Shown: positions 10,506-19,871 of the stretch, one piece after another | Layout: each line of letters starts with the position of its first letter | Position numbering within the stretch: position 1 is the stretch's first letter | From: a virus | DNA: 50,302 nt | IMG/VR virus record: IMGVR_UViG_3300032235_000153 | Span: 1 to 50,302 of that record | Strand: one strand, 5' to 3' | Notes under the pieces: generated by a model | The model's input: only the letters and a program-made list of their open reading frames with translations | The model's database searches: none | What the model was told of the DNA's origin: nothing | Made by a program: the position numbers and the translations under genes

Positions 10506-10958
10506 ATGGCAAACATTCCAGTACCAGAGCGTGGTCAACCTTTAGACCTAACGTATATCTATCAGCTAGCTAATGCTGTAAATCAGCTATCTCTACAGTC
10601 TGCTTATTCAGCAAACAAGTTTGTCTCTATTGAGACTCCTGCAGCTAATGTTGGCAGGCAAGACGTTAAGATCACAGACAGCAGAATTATTGGTGGGTAC
10701 CAACAGCTTGCACCCAATAGCAATGTAACCGCAGGATCGTCTGTTGACTTCTCGTATAATTTCCCAGGTGCTGACTTTAAGTATCCTCCAATTGTAACTG
10801 CAACTCCAGTAAATATTTCAGGAACAGAGGCAGGTAGCGATGTGTCAATCATTATTAAGCTTATTACAACTGCTCGTGTAGAGGGTGTTGTTAAGTTTGG
10901 AACAAGTGGTACTACATCTGTAGGCATTAACCTAATTGCTGTAGGTGTACCAAACTAG
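10506..10958 (+). CDS. Structural protein, unknown (tail/appendage)
   Basis: A 150-residue protein with a strong TTAGGAGAAAA ribosome site. It has an N-terminal helix-prone region (ALDLTYIYQLANAVNQL-like) followed by a beta-rich C-terminal domain (KYPPIVTATPVNI, VGINLIAVGV). This layout, a short trimerising helix then a beta domain with a PPIVTATP-type strand, is common in small phage fibre or receptor-binding proteins. It is the last gene of the tail module. Confidence 0.55.
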   Translation: MANIPVPERGQPLDLTYIYQLANAVNQLSLQSAYSANKFVSIETPAANVGRQDVKITDSRIIGGYQQLAPNSNVTAGSSVDFSYNFPGADFKYPPIVTATPVNISGTEAGSDVSIIIKLITTARVEGVVKFGTSGTTSVGINLIAVGVPN

Positions 10959-10966
10959 GAAATATT

Positions 10967-11497
10967 ATGGCTCTAGTAGACATGAAATCCTATAACGATG
11001 CACCAGTAATTCCTGGCAGCAAGAAAGTTTGGTTTTTGAACGGTGACCTTGTAAGAGTACATCACCTGAACAAGTCTAACGGAATTATGTCTGTCTATAA
11101 TATTACAAAGGATCAGCTTGAGAGCTGCCTAATTTCTGACTTTAAGAGAAATCGTGAAAGAGCCTACACTGTAGGAGAGACGGCACAGCTAGTAAACAGG
11201 CACAAGAAGTACTTGCCAAACTTAATGAAGCGTGGTATAATTCCACATCCAACAGGATCTCAGAAGGGTGGGGCAACTGCATGGCAAGTAAGAAGTTACT
11301 ATTCAGAGTCGCAAGTTCGTGACATTCGTGATATACTAGCTTCCTACCATATGGGAAGACCCCGTAAGGACAAGCTAATTACAAATGATATAACACCTTC
11401 GCCACAAGAGTTGACACGGCGTATGGGTGATGGTATACTGACTTATACAAGGACCGAAGACGGTCGATTCATTCCAGTGTGGTCTGAATCAATTTAA
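10967..11497 (+). CDS. MerR-like helix-turn-helix DNA-binding protein
   Basis: A 176-residue protein. Residues about 66-95 (YTVGETAQLVNRHKKYL followed by RGIIPHPTG) match the MerR/excisionase winged-helix pattern, in which a recognition helix precedes a wing and proline-rich turn. A second helical segment (YYSESQVRDIRDIL) follows, as in MerR proteins. The N-terminal 60 residues may bind DNA or protein through a small beta domain. It sits at the junction between tail and replication genes, so it may regulate the switch between them. Related proteins occur in actinophages, to my knowledge without defined function. Confidence 0.65.
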   Translation: MALVDMKSYNDAPVIPGSKKVWFLNGDLVRVHHLNKSNGIMSVYNITKDQLESCLISDFKRNRERAYTVGETAQLVNRHKKYLPNLMKRGIIPHPTGSQKGGATAWQVRSYYSESQVRDIRDILASYHMGRPRKDKLITNDITPSPQELTRRMGDGILTYTRTEDGRFIPVWSESI

Positions 11498-11513
11498 CAG
11501 AAAGAAAACGGGT

Positions 11514-11723
11514 ATGAATAACGAAGACACTAAGGTACGTGTAGCACTAGGCTATACTCTTAATCTAGGCAACTTCCAGTCACTGCGTATTGATCTTGAG
11601 GTATCAGACAATAAGCGTGATGGAGAAAACACTAATGACGCATTTGAGCGTGTGTACAAGTTTGTTGAGGACAAGCTTGCTGAGAAGGTCAAGGAAGCAT
11701 CTGCTGAGGTAGAGGCAAAGTAA
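11514..11723 (+). CDS. Small conserved phage protein, unknown
   Basis: A 69-residue acidic protein, with a beta-like N-terminal half (VRVALGYTLNLGNFQSLRIDLEV) and a helical C-terminal half. It is directly upstream of, and abutting, the next replication gene (TAAATG). It has no motif I recognise. Position suggests a replication or recombination accessory. Confidence 0.55.
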   Translation: MNNEDTKVRVALGYTLNLGNFQSLRIDLEVSDNKRDGENTNDAFERVYKFVEDKLAEKVKEASAEVEAK

Positions 11724-12032
11724 ATGGCTGACCGCAAAGACCAAATGGCTTTGCTAAGTAAGTTTGAAAAGCATTACAAGTTCAAGTACGATGTAAAGCC
11801 AAATTTAAATCGCTGGGCAGAAGCCTGGGCAGCTGATGCAATCATAGACTCATTTGGTTTGCACAAGTGTTATGAGATGTTAGAATACTATTTTGATGTT
11901 CACCCGTCTCCTACATGGAAGAATTTTGCAAACCAGATTGACAACTTGATTGAGTCAAAGAGTCGTCTAGAAGACGATAGTGTTGAAAGACTAGAGCGAA
12001 GAAAGAAAGCAAGAGAGTGGCTAAGTGACTAA
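11724..12032 (+). CDS. Candidate helicase-loader-like protein
   Basis: A 102-residue, largely helical, charged protein that overlaps the start of the DnaB helicase gene by 8 bases. Segments such as RWAEAWAADAIIDSFG and LEYYFDVHPSPTWKNFANQ resemble the small helical proteins encoded just before phage helicases. The helicase-loader role is an inference from gene order only; no ATPase motif is present. Confidence 0.5.
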   Translation: MADRKDQMALLSKFEKHYKFKYDVKPNLNRWAEAWAADAIIDSFGLHKCYEMLEYYFDVHPSPTWKNFANQIDNLIESKSRLEDDSVERLERRKKAREWLSD

Positions 12033-13245
12033 CGTAGAAGATAGAATTATATCTGCGGTATTGGAAGACAAGCAGCTTCACGTTTTGCTACAGGCAAACG
12101 TTGAGTCGCTGCTAAGAACCCATGGAGACATTTGGCAGTTCATTCGCAAGTATGCAGAGCTTAATGGATCTGTTCCACCAACATCTTTAGTTGTCGAAAA
12201 GTTTAGGGACTTCTCTCCCGTTTCTGGCATTGGTGCTACCAAGCATCATCTAGAAGAACTTCAGGCATCATATCTAGAAGATAGCCTAAAGGAAATTCTA
12301 GTTTCTGCAGCAACTGATGTGCAGAATGGAAAAGGCGTTCAGGTTCTTGAGTCACTAATTACAAAGACATCTGAGCTAAAGAAGAACACCTCTGTAATTA
12401 GAGACATTGATGTCACAGATCTGGAGTCTGCAGTTGCTTATTATGAGCACGTTCAGAAGCAGCAAGAGCTAGGAACTATTGGTATCAAGACTGGTCTTCC
12501 AGGATTTGATAACTACCTTCCTGCTGGCATTATGCCAGGACAGCTAGGAGTTATGCTTGCTTATCCAGGTATCGGAAAGTCTTGGCTGTCGCTATACTTT
12601 GCGGTACAGGCATGGAAGCAGGGCAAGTCTCCAATGGTTATCAGCCTTGAGATGAGCGAGACAGAGGTTCGTAACCGTGTCTTTGCAATCATGGGTGAAG
12701 GTCTTTGGTCACACAGAAAGCTTTCTAATGGTCAGATGGATATTGAGGACCTAAAGCGTTGGCACGAAAAGACTCTTAAGGGCAAGCCAGAGTTCCACAT
12801 TATTTCTAATGATACTGGTGGAGACATTACTCCATCCGTACTGCGTGGAAAGATTGATCAGTATAAGCCTGACTTCGTTGTAGTTGACTACTTGCAGCTC
12901 ATGTCTCCAAACCAAAAAGCAGATAACGAGACGGTACGTATGAAGAACCTTTCTCGTGAGCTAAAGCTTATGGCAATTGGAGAAGAAGTTCCTATTATTG
13001 CTATCTCTTCAGCAACGCCAGATGACGTTACAAAGCTAGATACTGTTCCTACCTTGGGTCAGACTGCTTGGTCTCGCCAAATTGCCTACGATGCTGACTG
13101 GGTGCTCGCTCTGGGTCGTGCTACAAACTCTGACATCATTGAGTGTGTATTTAGAAAAAACCGTAATGGATTTATGGGAGACTTCCTGGTGCAGGTTGAC
13201 TTCGATAAGGGTTGGTATCACTACAAGGATTATGAAGATAAGTAG
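12025..13245 (+). CDS. dnaB: Replicative DNA helicase, DnaB family
   Basis: A 406-residue protein with a GTG start. It unwinds DNA ahead of the fork. The RecA-like core shows Walker A at about residues 179-187 (AYPGIGKSW), the following strand/helix SPMVISLEMSETEVRNR typical of DnaB, Walker B FVVVDYLQLM near 290, and C-terminal sensor segments (LDTVPTLGQTAWSRQIAYDADWV). The N-terminal domain (about 1-125) is shorter than in bacterial DnaB. It is adjacent to primase, ssDNA-binding protein and polymerase genes, forming a phage replisome block. Confidence 0.92.
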   Translation: MTNVEDRIISAVLEDKQLHVLLQANVESLLRTHGDIWQFIRKYAELNGSVPPTSLVVEKFRDFSPVSGIGATKHHLEELQASYLEDSLKEILVSAATDVQNGKGVQVLESLITKTSELKKNTSVIRDIDVTDLESAVAYYEHVQKQQELGTIGIKTGLPGFDNYLPAGIMPGQLGVMLAYPGIGKSWLSLYFAVQAWKQGKSPMVISLEMSETEVRNRVFAIMGEGLWSHRKLSNGQMDIEDLKRWHEKTLKGKPEFHIISNDTGGDITPSVLRGKIDQYKPDFVVVDYLQLMSPNQKADNETVRMKNLSRELKLMAIGEEVPIIAISSATPDDVTKLDTVPTLGQTAWSRQIAYDADWVLALGRATNSDIIECVFRKNRNGFMGDFLVQVDFDKGWYHYKDYEDK

Positions 13246-13246
13246 T

Positions 13247-13252
13247 TATAAT
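13247..13252 (+). promoter_or_regulatory. -10 element five bases before a start codon
   Basis: TATAAT followed by GTTAT and then the ATG at 13258. This is one of many cases in the window where the -10 is placed to give an mRNA that starts at or next to the start codon. No clear -35 is seen. Confidence 0.45.
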
Positions 13253-13257
13253 GTTAT

Positions 13258-13584
13258 ATGTTAAATTTGCATCACAAGTCGATCAAGAGATTTAGTCTGG
13301 ATGGTAACATTCATGACGACTCTGCCATCATTAGGTTAAAAGCAGAGTACATTAGGCTTCTAATGACAGAAATGAGACTGACTGGGTATGCACCAAGATT
13401 TGACATTAACCCAGACTTTACGCTAAAATATAATGAACAGTGCCAATATTTTGAATTTGAATTAAGTATTTATGGAGTATACGTAGGAAAGAAAAAGAGC
13501 GAATGGATATCAGGAGTAGACGAAACAAAACCAATCTTTATACCGCAGAACAAATCAAAAGAGTTCTCGAAGGAGCAGGTTTAA
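13258..13584 (+). CDS. Small protein of unknown function, upstream of primase
   Basis: A 108-residue protein. No ribosome site is visible; instead TATAAT lies five bases upstream, suggesting leaderless translation. It overlaps the start of the primase gene by 82 bases in another frame. The sequence (IIRLKAEYIRLLMTEMRLTGYAPRFDINPDF, shown here only in part as RLLMTEMRLTGYAPRFD) includes a helix and a beta-rich end. An alternative start at 13251 gives a different 14-codon frame ending in TAG, so the N-terminus is uncertain. Confidence 0.5.
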   Translation: MLNLHHKSIKRFSLDGNIHDDSAIIRLKAEYIRLLMTEMRLTGYAPRFDINPDFTLKYNEQCQYFEFELSIYGVYVGKKKSEWISGVDETKPIFIPQNKSKEFSKEQV

Positions 13585-14447
13585 GCATTGAGTCTGAGGT
13601 AGACTCTGACTATATACTGTTTTGTCCATTCCACGGTAACCACCGTACTCCAGCAGGAGAGGTTGATAAATCCACTGGTCTTTTCTTTTGCTTCTCGTGC
13701 CACCATGTCTGTGATCTTATCGAACTAATGATGCATACCACTGGTAGAACATACTTTGAGTCTGCCAGATATATCAAGAGCAAAGAGCAGGAGTCGTCTC
13801 TTATTGACTCAGTCGCTAAGCAGCTAGTAGTAAAGCCAGACTACATACAGTACGACAAAGCCATGATTGACAGGCTTAACAATCAGGCTCTAGATTCTAG
13901 CAGAGCAATGTCTTATTATGCTAATAGGCAGATTACTGCAGAATCGGTGAAGAAGTTTAAGCTAGGTTATTCTGAAAAGCAAGATATGGTAACTATCCCA
14001 GTGCACTCACCAGATGGCATTGAGGTTGGTTTTGTTGGCAGATCTATAGAGGGCAAAGACTTTAAGAATACTCCAGGACTGCCAAAGAGCAAAGTTTTAT
14101 TTAATCTGCACAGGGTAAAGTCTTCTAATAGTATCTACATTGTAGAGTCATCATTTGATGCTATCAGACTAGATCAATGCGGATTTCCAGCGGTAGCTAC
14201 ATTGGGTGCAAATGTATCCAGTTACCAAACAGACCTACTCAAAAAATACTTCAATAACATTATCGTTATTGCAGACAATGATGAAGCAGGCGGTAATATG
14301 AAAGACAAGATTGTTGAACGTCTTGGATCTCGTGTTACTGTTATTAAACTAGATAAACAATATAAAGATATTGGCGACATGGACGACACAGCGATAAAAT
14401 CTTTGGACCAATCGTTTGACAAATCCATTGCTGCCATGCTAAACTAA
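13503..14447 (+). CDS. dnaG: DNA primase, DnaG type
   Basis: A 314-residue primase that makes RNA primers. The N-terminal CHC2-type zinc site is visible (CPFH near residue 40 and CFSCHH about 25 residues later). The TOPRIM domain spans about 205-265 with IYIVESSFDAIRL (catalytic Glu) and VIADNDEAGG (metal-binding Asp pair). It is about half the usual bacterial length and lacks the C-terminal helicase-interaction domain. The zinc and TOPRIM domains are linked by about 150 residues carrying the RNA-polymerase-like core. The ATG at 13503 lies inside the preceding gene. Confidence 0.9.
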   Translation: MDIRSRRNKTNLYTAEQIKRVLEGAGLSIESEVDSDYILFCPFHGNHRTPAGEVDKSTGLFFCFSCHHVCDLIELMMHTTGRTYFESARYIKSKEQESSLIDSVAKQLVVKPDYIQYDKAMIDRLNNQALDSSRAMSYYANRQITAESVKKFKLGYSEKQDMVTIPVHSPDGIEVGFVGRSIEGKDFKNTPGLPKSKVLFNLHRVKSSNSIYIVESSFDAIRLDQCGFPAVATLGANVSSYQTDLLKKYFNNIIVIADNDEAGGNMKDKIVERLGSRVTVIKLDKQYKDIGDMDDTAIKSLDQSFDKSIAAMLN

Positions 14448-14484
14448 AAAACCAAAATATAAACAAAGTATAAAGGAGAATATT

Positions 14485-15141
14485 ATGGGAGTTGTAAAAG
14501 GGCTAAAGAATATCAATGCACTACTTGATAAGCCAAAGTATGATGAAACCAAGGCCAAGGTTCGTTGGCTAAAGCTAGCTGACGGCCAGTCAGTAAAGAT
14601 CCGCTTCATTGAGGAGCTGGATGAGGATAGCCCAAGCTATGCCGAAGAGCGTGGACTTGCTCTAGTTGTTAAGGAGCACACTAACCCAAAGGACTACCGT
14701 CGTAAGGCTGTAGACACCATGGACACTGAGGGCCGTGACTGGGCAGAAGAGATGCACCGTAAGGACCCTAAGGCTGGTTGGCGAGCACGTATGCGTTTCT
14801 ACTGCAACGTTCTAGTAGACGATGGTCTAGAGGACCCATATGTAGCAATTTGGTCAATGGGTGTTAGCAAGCAGTCTGCTTTCAACACCATTCGTGAGTA
14901 CGCTATCGACACTGGTAGCATCTCAAACCTTACCTGGAAGGTAAAGCGTAACGGTCAGGGTACCGAAACTAGCTATACCCTAATTCCATCTACACCAGAC
15001 AAGGAGCCATTCGACTGGAAGGACATCCGTCCATTCCCACTAGAGTCTGCTCTTAGCAAGGTACCGTATGCTGAGCAAGAGGCATACTACCTAGGATTTG
15101 ACACTCCGTCAAGCTCTTCGTCTGCAAGCATGGATTGGTAA
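14485..15141 (+). CDS. Single-stranded DNA-binding protein (phage type)
   Basis: A 218-residue protein with the strongest ribosome site of the replication block (AAAGGAG), consistent with the high copy number a coating protein needs. It contains a beta-rich core (VRWLKLADGQSVKIRFIEEL, then MRFYCNVLVDDG) and an aromatic WSMGVSKQSAFNTIREY segment, resembling actinophage ssDNA-binding proteins with an OB-like fold. It ends in a flexible Ser-rich tail followed by SMDW, comparable to the protein-interaction tips of SSBs. It lies between primase and polymerase genes. Confidence 0.7.
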   Translation: MGVVKGLKNINALLDKPKYDETKAKVRWLKLADGQSVKIRFIEELDEDSPSYAEERGLALVVKEHTNPKDYRRKAVDTMDTEGRDWAEEMHRKDPKAGWRARMRFYCNVLVDDGLEDPYVAIWSMGVSKQSAFNTIREYAIDTGSISNLTWKVKRNGQGTETSYTLIPSTPDKEPFDWKDIRPFPLESALSKVPYAEQEAYYLGFDTPSSSSSASMDW

Positions 15142-15149
15142 AATACTAA

Positions 15150-18100
15150 ATGAGCTACATTGGTCTACATGTCCACACCCACTACAGCCTATTTGATGGC
15201 ATCGCTACACCTCTAGAGTATGTGCAGCGAGCTAAAGAACTTGGTATGAATGCACTAGCTATCACTGACCACGGTTCTCTATCTGGTCACCGTGAGTTCT
15301 ACCGTGCTGCTAATGAAGAGGGCATTAGGCCAATTCTTGGCGTAGAAGGATATATTACCGCTGATAGGTTTGACAAGCGAGACAAGGAAGATCGTAAGGG
15401 TCTTCTGGATCTTGTTTATAACCACATCATTATCCTTGCCAAGAACGACATTGGGCTAGAAAATCTAAACAAGCTCAATGAGATTGCGTGGACTGAGGGT
15501 TACTACAAGAAGCCACGTATTGACTATGAGGTGCTAGAGAAGTACTCAGAGGGACTAATCGTCCTTTCTGGGTGCCTCTCTGGTGCCCTAGCCAAAGCTA
15601 TTGAAGCTGAAGAGCTGGCTGAGGCTAAGCGTATTATTGAGTGGCACAAGCGTGTCTTTGGCGATGACTACTACATTGAGGTCATGCCACACAACCCTGC
15701 AGAAGTAAACAATCAGTTGCTTGCACTTGCAGATGAGTTTGGGGTAAAGGCTGTAGTAACTCCAGACTGCCACCACGCACACACTGGTCAGAAGGAAATT
15801 CAGGAGCTAAAGCTTATTCTGAATACCTACAGCAATAAGGTTGCCAAGGATGCAACCTACGACAAGTCACTACAGTATGACAATCTGATGGATAAGCTAG
15901 ATTACCTTTACGGTGCAGATCGTCAGATGTCGTTTAATAAGTTTGAGATTCATCTTCTATCTGATGAAGAGATGCACAATGCCATGGGAAGCCAGGGTAT
16001 CAATCGTGAAGACATCTATGAGCACTCAGTAGAGATTGCAAACAAGGTATCGTCTTATGACATTAAAGACCACCTAGACTTGCTTCCTGCACAGTATCAA
16101 GACCCTGATGGCGAGCTAAAGTCTCTAGCCCTAGAAGGTCTTGTAGAACGAGGACTTGCTGGAAAGCAGGAATACCTTGACCGTCTAGACGAAGAGCTTA
16201 AGGTTATTAGCGATAAGAACTTTGGTCCATACTTCTTGGTTGTGCGAAACATGATTTCGTGGGCAAAGAAGGAAGGCATTATGGTTGGACCAGGACGTGG
16301 TTCTGCTGCAGGTTCTTTGCTTTGCTATGCTCTAGGCATTACAGACATTGACCCTATTCAGCATGGTCTCTTGTTCTTCCGTTTTATCAATCCAGAGCGT
16401 AACGACTTCCCAGATATCGATACAGATATTCAGGACTCACGTCGTGAAGAGGTTAAGGATTATCTAGTTAGGCAGTATCGCCATGTGGCTTCTATCGCTA
16501 CCTTCCTAGAGTTTAAAGATAAGGGCGTAGTGCGTGACATCGCACGTGTCCTAAACATTCCATTGGCAGATGTCAATAAGGTTATGAAGGTGGTGGACAC
16601 TTGGGATGATTACTGTACGTCAAAACAAGCAGCATGGTTTAGGGAAAAGTATCCAGAGATTGAAGTCTATGGTGACCAGCTTCGTGGTCGCATTAGAGGA
16701 ACTGGCATTCACGCTGCTGGTGTTGTTACTTCTAAGTCTCCAATCTTTAAGTATGCTCCGATGGAAACACGCACGTCGCCAGGTAGCGGAGAAAGAATCC
16801 CAGTAGTAGCTGTAGACATGGAAGAGGCAGAGCGTATTGGTCTTATTAAGATTGATGCACTAGGCCTAAAGACATTGTCAGTACTAAGAGACACCCTTGA
16901 CATTATCAAAGATAGGTCTGGCGTAGAGATTAATCTTCTAGAGCTAGACATGGAGGACCCAAAGGTTTATGAGATGCTTTCTTCTGGATATACCAAGGGT
17001 GTGTTCCAGTGTGAAGCTACGCCATACACGAACTTGCTAGTTAAGATGGGTGTCAAGAACTTCGCAGAGCTTGCAGCATCTAACGCCCTAGTTCGACCAG
17101 GTGCTATGAATACCATTGGTAAAGACTACATTCTTCGTAAGCATGGTAAGCAGAACCTAGATTACAAGCACCAGAAGATGAAGGCATTTACGCAAGAGAC
17201 TTATGGTTGCATCTTGTATCAGGAGCAGGTTATGCAGGCCTGTACAGAACTTGGCGGTATGACAATGGCTGAGGCTGACAAGGTTCGTAAGATCATTGGT
17301 AAGAAGAAGGATGCTAAAGAATTTGACCAGTTTAAGGAGAAGTTCGTAAAGGGTGCATCCCAATACCTATCTCCAAACGTCGCAGAAGAGCTCTGGACGG
17401 ACTTTGAGGCACATGCTGGATACTCTTTTAATAAGTCTCACGCCGTGGCCTACAGTACCCTATCATACTGGACTGCATGGTTGAAGAAGTACTATCCAAT
17501 TGAGTTTATCTATTCTATTCTAAAGAATGAAAAGGATAAAGATGCTCGTACTGAGTACCTGATCGAAGCAAAGCGTATGGGTATCTCTATTCGCCTACCA
17601 CACATCAACGAGTCAGACATTGACTTTAAGATTGAGGGCAAGGGTATTCGATTTGGACTATCTGCAATCAAGTACATTTCTGACAATATTGCTCAGAAGT
17701 ATATTGCTCGTAGACCATTTGCATCCTATAAGGATCTAGAGACATTTACATTTGGTAAGGGTAATGGTGTAAACTCTCGTGCTCTACAGGCTATGCGTTT
17801 GGTTGGTGCTGCCACCTTTGACGATAATCCAAGGAATGAGGATGAGGTTCGTGAGAACCTGTATGAGTTCTTGAACCTACCAGAGTTCAACATTGACATT
17901 CCATCACACTATTACGCATTTATTAATGACGTAGAAGAGTTTGAGGAAAAGGGTTCGTTTATTCTGATGGGCATGGTTAAGAACATCAAGCGTGGTAAGG
18001 GATGGTCTCGTGTAGAAATCCTAGACAAGACAGGAAGTATTGGTATCTTTGATGAAGAGCAGACAACTATTGAGCCAGGTCACACGTATCTTCTATTGGC

Positions 18101-18431
18101 TAGTGATAACAGGATTGTTACTGCAATCCCTGCTGACGAGCTAAAGGGGAATACCTCTGCACTGGTTAAGTTCTTGAACTACAAGCAGCTCCCATACAAG
18201 GAAGATGAGATGTATGTGATGGCATTCAAGCCACGTATTACAAAGACTGGCAAGAAGATGGCATCGCTAACTCTTGTAGATGCTGCTAGAGACCTGCACT
18301 CAGTAACGGTCTTCCCTACTGCATTTCCTAAGGCATATATGAAGTTGCAAGAGGGTAATGCTTACAAGTTTGAATTTGGAAAAACAAAAGATGGAACAGT
18401 CATATTGGAGGATATAATTGACAACAATTGA
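15150..18431 (+). CDS. dnaE: DNA polymerase III alpha subunit (DnaE family)
   Basis: A 1,093-residue, essentially full-length C-family replicase. The N-terminal PHP domain begins at residue 1 (GLHVHTHYSLFDG, then ALAITDHGSLSG). The palm shows GPGRGSAAGSLLCYAL near 380 and the catalytic aspartates in PDIDTDIQ near 421-426. The third motif region and a helix-hairpin-helix precede a C-terminal OB-like domain (ILMGMVKNIKRGKGW). No ribosome site is obvious; the ATG lies nine bases after the previous stop. A phage-encoded complete DnaE indicates replication independent of the host replicase. Confidence 0.95.
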   Translation: MSYIGLHVHTHYSLFDGIATPLEYVQRAKELGMNALAITDHGSLSGHREFYRAANEEGIRPILGVEGYITADRFDKRDKEDRKGLLDLVYNHIIILAKNDIGLENLNKLNEIAWTEGYYKKPRIDYEVLEKYSEGLIVLSGCLSGALAKAIEAEELAEAKRIIEWHKRVFGDDYYIEVMPHNPAEVNNQLLALADEFGVKAVVTPDCHHAHTGQKEIQELKLILNTYSNKVAKDATYDKSLQYDNLMDKLDYLYGADRQMSFNKFEIHLLSDEEMHNAMGSQGINREDIYEHSVEIANKVSSYDIKDHLDLLPAQYQDPDGELKSLALEGLVERGLAGKQEYLDRLDEELKVISDKNFGPYFLVVRNMISWAKKEGIMVGPGRGSAAGSLLCYALGITDIDPIQHGLLFFRFINPERNDFPDIDTDIQDSRREEVKDYLVRQYRHVASIATFLEFKDKGVVRDIARVLNIPLADVNKVMKVVDTWDDYCTSKQAAWFREKYPEIEVYGDQLRGRIRGTGIHAAGVVTSKSPIFKYAPMETRTSPGSGERIPVVAVDMEEAERIGLIKIDALGLKTLSVLRDTLDIIKDRSGVEINLLELDMEDPKVYEMLSSGYTKGVFQCEATPYTNLLVKMGVKNFAELAASNALVRPGAMNTIGKDYILRKHGKQNLDYKHQKMKAFTQETYGCILYQEQVMQACTELGGMTMAEADKVRKIIGKKKDAKEFDQFKEKFVKGASQYLSPNVAEELWTDFEAHAGYSFNKSHAVAYSTLSYWTAWLKKYYPIEFIYSILKNEKDKDARTEYLIEAKRMGISIRLPHINESDIDFKIEGKGIRFGLSAIKYISDNIAQKYIARRPFASYKDLETFTFGKGNGVNSRALQAMRLVGAATFDDNPRNEDEVRENLYEFLNLPEFNIDIPSHYYAFINDVEEFEEKGSFILMGMVKNIKRGKGWSRVEILDKTGSIGIFDEEQTTIEPGHTYLLLASDNRIVTAIPADELKGNTSALVKFLNYKQLPYKEDEMYVMAFKPRITKTGKKMASLTLVDAARDLHSVTVFPTAFPKAYMKLQEGNAYKFEFGKTKDGTVILEDIIDNN

Positions 18432-19428
18432 GGAAGCTCTAGCTCAGCTAGATCCTAAGCTAAGAAAGCGTCTAGGCCCTGCTGTGGGTATTAAGACAGA
18501 AATGCAGCCTACACCCAGTCCAGGGCTTAATCGTGCCCTTGGTGGCGGTTTCCCGTATGGCAGACAGGTTTTGCTATGGGGTAGTAAGTCTAGTGCAAAA
18601 TCTTCTTTGTGCTTGCAGATGATTGGTATGGCACAGAAGGAAGGTAAGCTTTGTGCCTGGGTTGATGCAGAGATGTCTTACGATGAAGAGTGGGCAAAGA
18701 AGCTAGGTGTGGATACATCCCAGCTTATTTACTCTGAGGCACGAAGCATTAATGACATGGTTGATGTTGGAGTTGCACTGCTAACTGCTGGGGTAGATAT
18801 TATTGTCATTGACAGTATTAGTTCTCTTCTTCCAGCTGTATACTTTGAGAAAGACTCAGATGAGCTAAAGTCATTAGATCAGACCAAGCAGATTGGTGCA
18901 GAGTCGAAGGACCTAAAGCATGCATGGCTAATGCTTAACTATGCAAACAACCGTGAAAAGCCTGCTCTTATTGTTGCAATCTCTCAGGCACGTAACAACA
19001 TTCAGCAGACATATACTCAGGCTGCACCAACAGGTGGGCTGACTACACAGTTTATGTCTTCCACTATTGTTAAGTTGTTCTCGTCCAGCTCTGACTCTCA
19101 GGCCATTAAGGCTAAGATTCAGGTCGGAGATAAGCTAATTGAACAGAAGGTTGGTCGCAAGGTTCGCTGGGAAGTATTAAACTCAAAAACTTCCGCACCA
19201 GGAGATAGTGCTGAGTATGACTTCTATTATCGTGGTGAGTTTATTGGTATTGATGGAATTGGAGATCTTGTTGATACTGCTGAAACTCTAGGCTTTGTTA
19301 ATAGAACTGGTGCATGGTACTTGCTACCTGATGGCTCTAAGGTTCAGGGTAGAGATGCATTTGTCAACAAGGTAAAGGAAGACAAAGAGCTGCATGACTC
19401 ACTATATGAAAAGGTGCACAGTGTCTAA
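18418..19428 (+). CDS. recA: RecA/UvsX-like recombinase
   Basis: A 336-residue protein with a TTG start preceded by TTGGAGG, overlapping the end of the polymerase gene. Walker A is GSKSSAKS at about 55-62. The segment LCAWVDAEMSYDEEWAKKLGVD matches the RecA DAE...D..Y..LGVD region, and VDIIVIDSISSLLP is Walker B. A later ISQARNNIQQ...PTGG segment matches the DNA-binding L2 area. It catalyses homologous pairing and strand exchange in recombination-dependent replication and repair. The canonical Walker A (GPESSGKT) is altered, as in many phage recombinases. Confidence 0.92.
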   Translation: MTTIEEALAQLDPKLRKRLGPAVGIKTEMQPTPSPGLNRALGGGFPYGRQVLLWGSKSSAKSSLCLQMIGMAQKEGKLCAWVDAEMSYDEEWAKKLGVDTSQLIYSEARSINDMVDVGVALLTAGVDIIVIDSISSLLPAVYFEKDSDELKSLDQTKQIGAESKDLKHAWLMLNYANNREKPALIVAISQARNNIQQTYTQAAPTGGLTTQFMSSTIVKLFSSSSDSQAIKAKIQVGDKLIEQKVGRKVRWEVLNSKTSAPGDSAEYDFYYRGEFIGIDGIGDLVDTAETLGFVNRTGAWYLLPDGSKVQGRDAFVNKVKEDKELHDSLYEKVHSV

Positions 19429-19606
19429 GTATACGGTTTACACTGGTAAATTTCCTTGCCACACATGCAAAGAGGTAGTGAGCAGTCTTCGTATGTATTC
19501 AGAAACAAAAGAAGTGACATGGATGTGTTCTCAGAGGCATATCTCTAATGTGTTGCTAATTTCTAAAAAGACTAAGAAAGACTATGAGCGAGAGATCAGA
19601 GAGTAA
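19421..19606 (+). CDS. Small zinc-ribbon protein
   Basis: A 61-residue protein. GTG at 19421 is preferred: AAAAGG precedes it and family-like sequence begins at SKYTVYTGKF. A CHTC knuckle and a later C..RH pair suggest zinc binding. It overlaps the recombinase stop and the next gene start, so it is part of the recombination operon. Function is unknown; similar short zinc proteins occur in actinophage replication clusters. Confidence 0.6.
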   Translation: MSKYTVYTGKFPCHTCKEVVSSLRMYSETKEVTWMCSQRHISNVLLISKKTKKDYEREIRE

Positions 19607-19868
19607 ACGTATTGGTGCTACTCAGCACAAGAACTCTGGTAGAAATACTAAGAAAGGCGATGCTAGCTGGGAAAACTTTGTTATTGACTTTAAAGAATAT
19701 CCTAAGGGTATGACCATCAACAAGGATGTCTGGGCTAAGGCTGTTACGGATGCAATGCGTTCAAATGCAGACCCAGCCATTGTTCTTGTGCTAGGAGAAG
19801 GAAATAAAAAAGTTAGACTAGCAATTATTGAGTTTTCTCTTTTGGAACAGCTAGTGGATGGTGTATAA
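19584..19868 (+). CDS. Small protein, possible PD-(D/E)XK-like nuclease
   Basis: A 94-residue protein overlapping the previous gene by 23 bases. The central FVIDFKEYPKG could represent the D-x-K arm of a minimal PD-(D/E)XK/Hjc-like fold, and the sequence continues as helix, AIVLVLGEG strand and RLAIIEFSLL strand. The location among recombination genes supports a DNA-processing role, but the nuclease assignment is weak because a clear upstream acidic residue is not obvious. Confidence 0.5.
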   Translation: MSERSESKRIGATQHKNSGRNTKKGDASWENFVIDFKEYPKGMTINKDVWAKAVTDAMRSNADPAIVLVLGEGNKKVRLAIIEFSLLEQLVDGV

Positions 19869-19871
19869 TAA

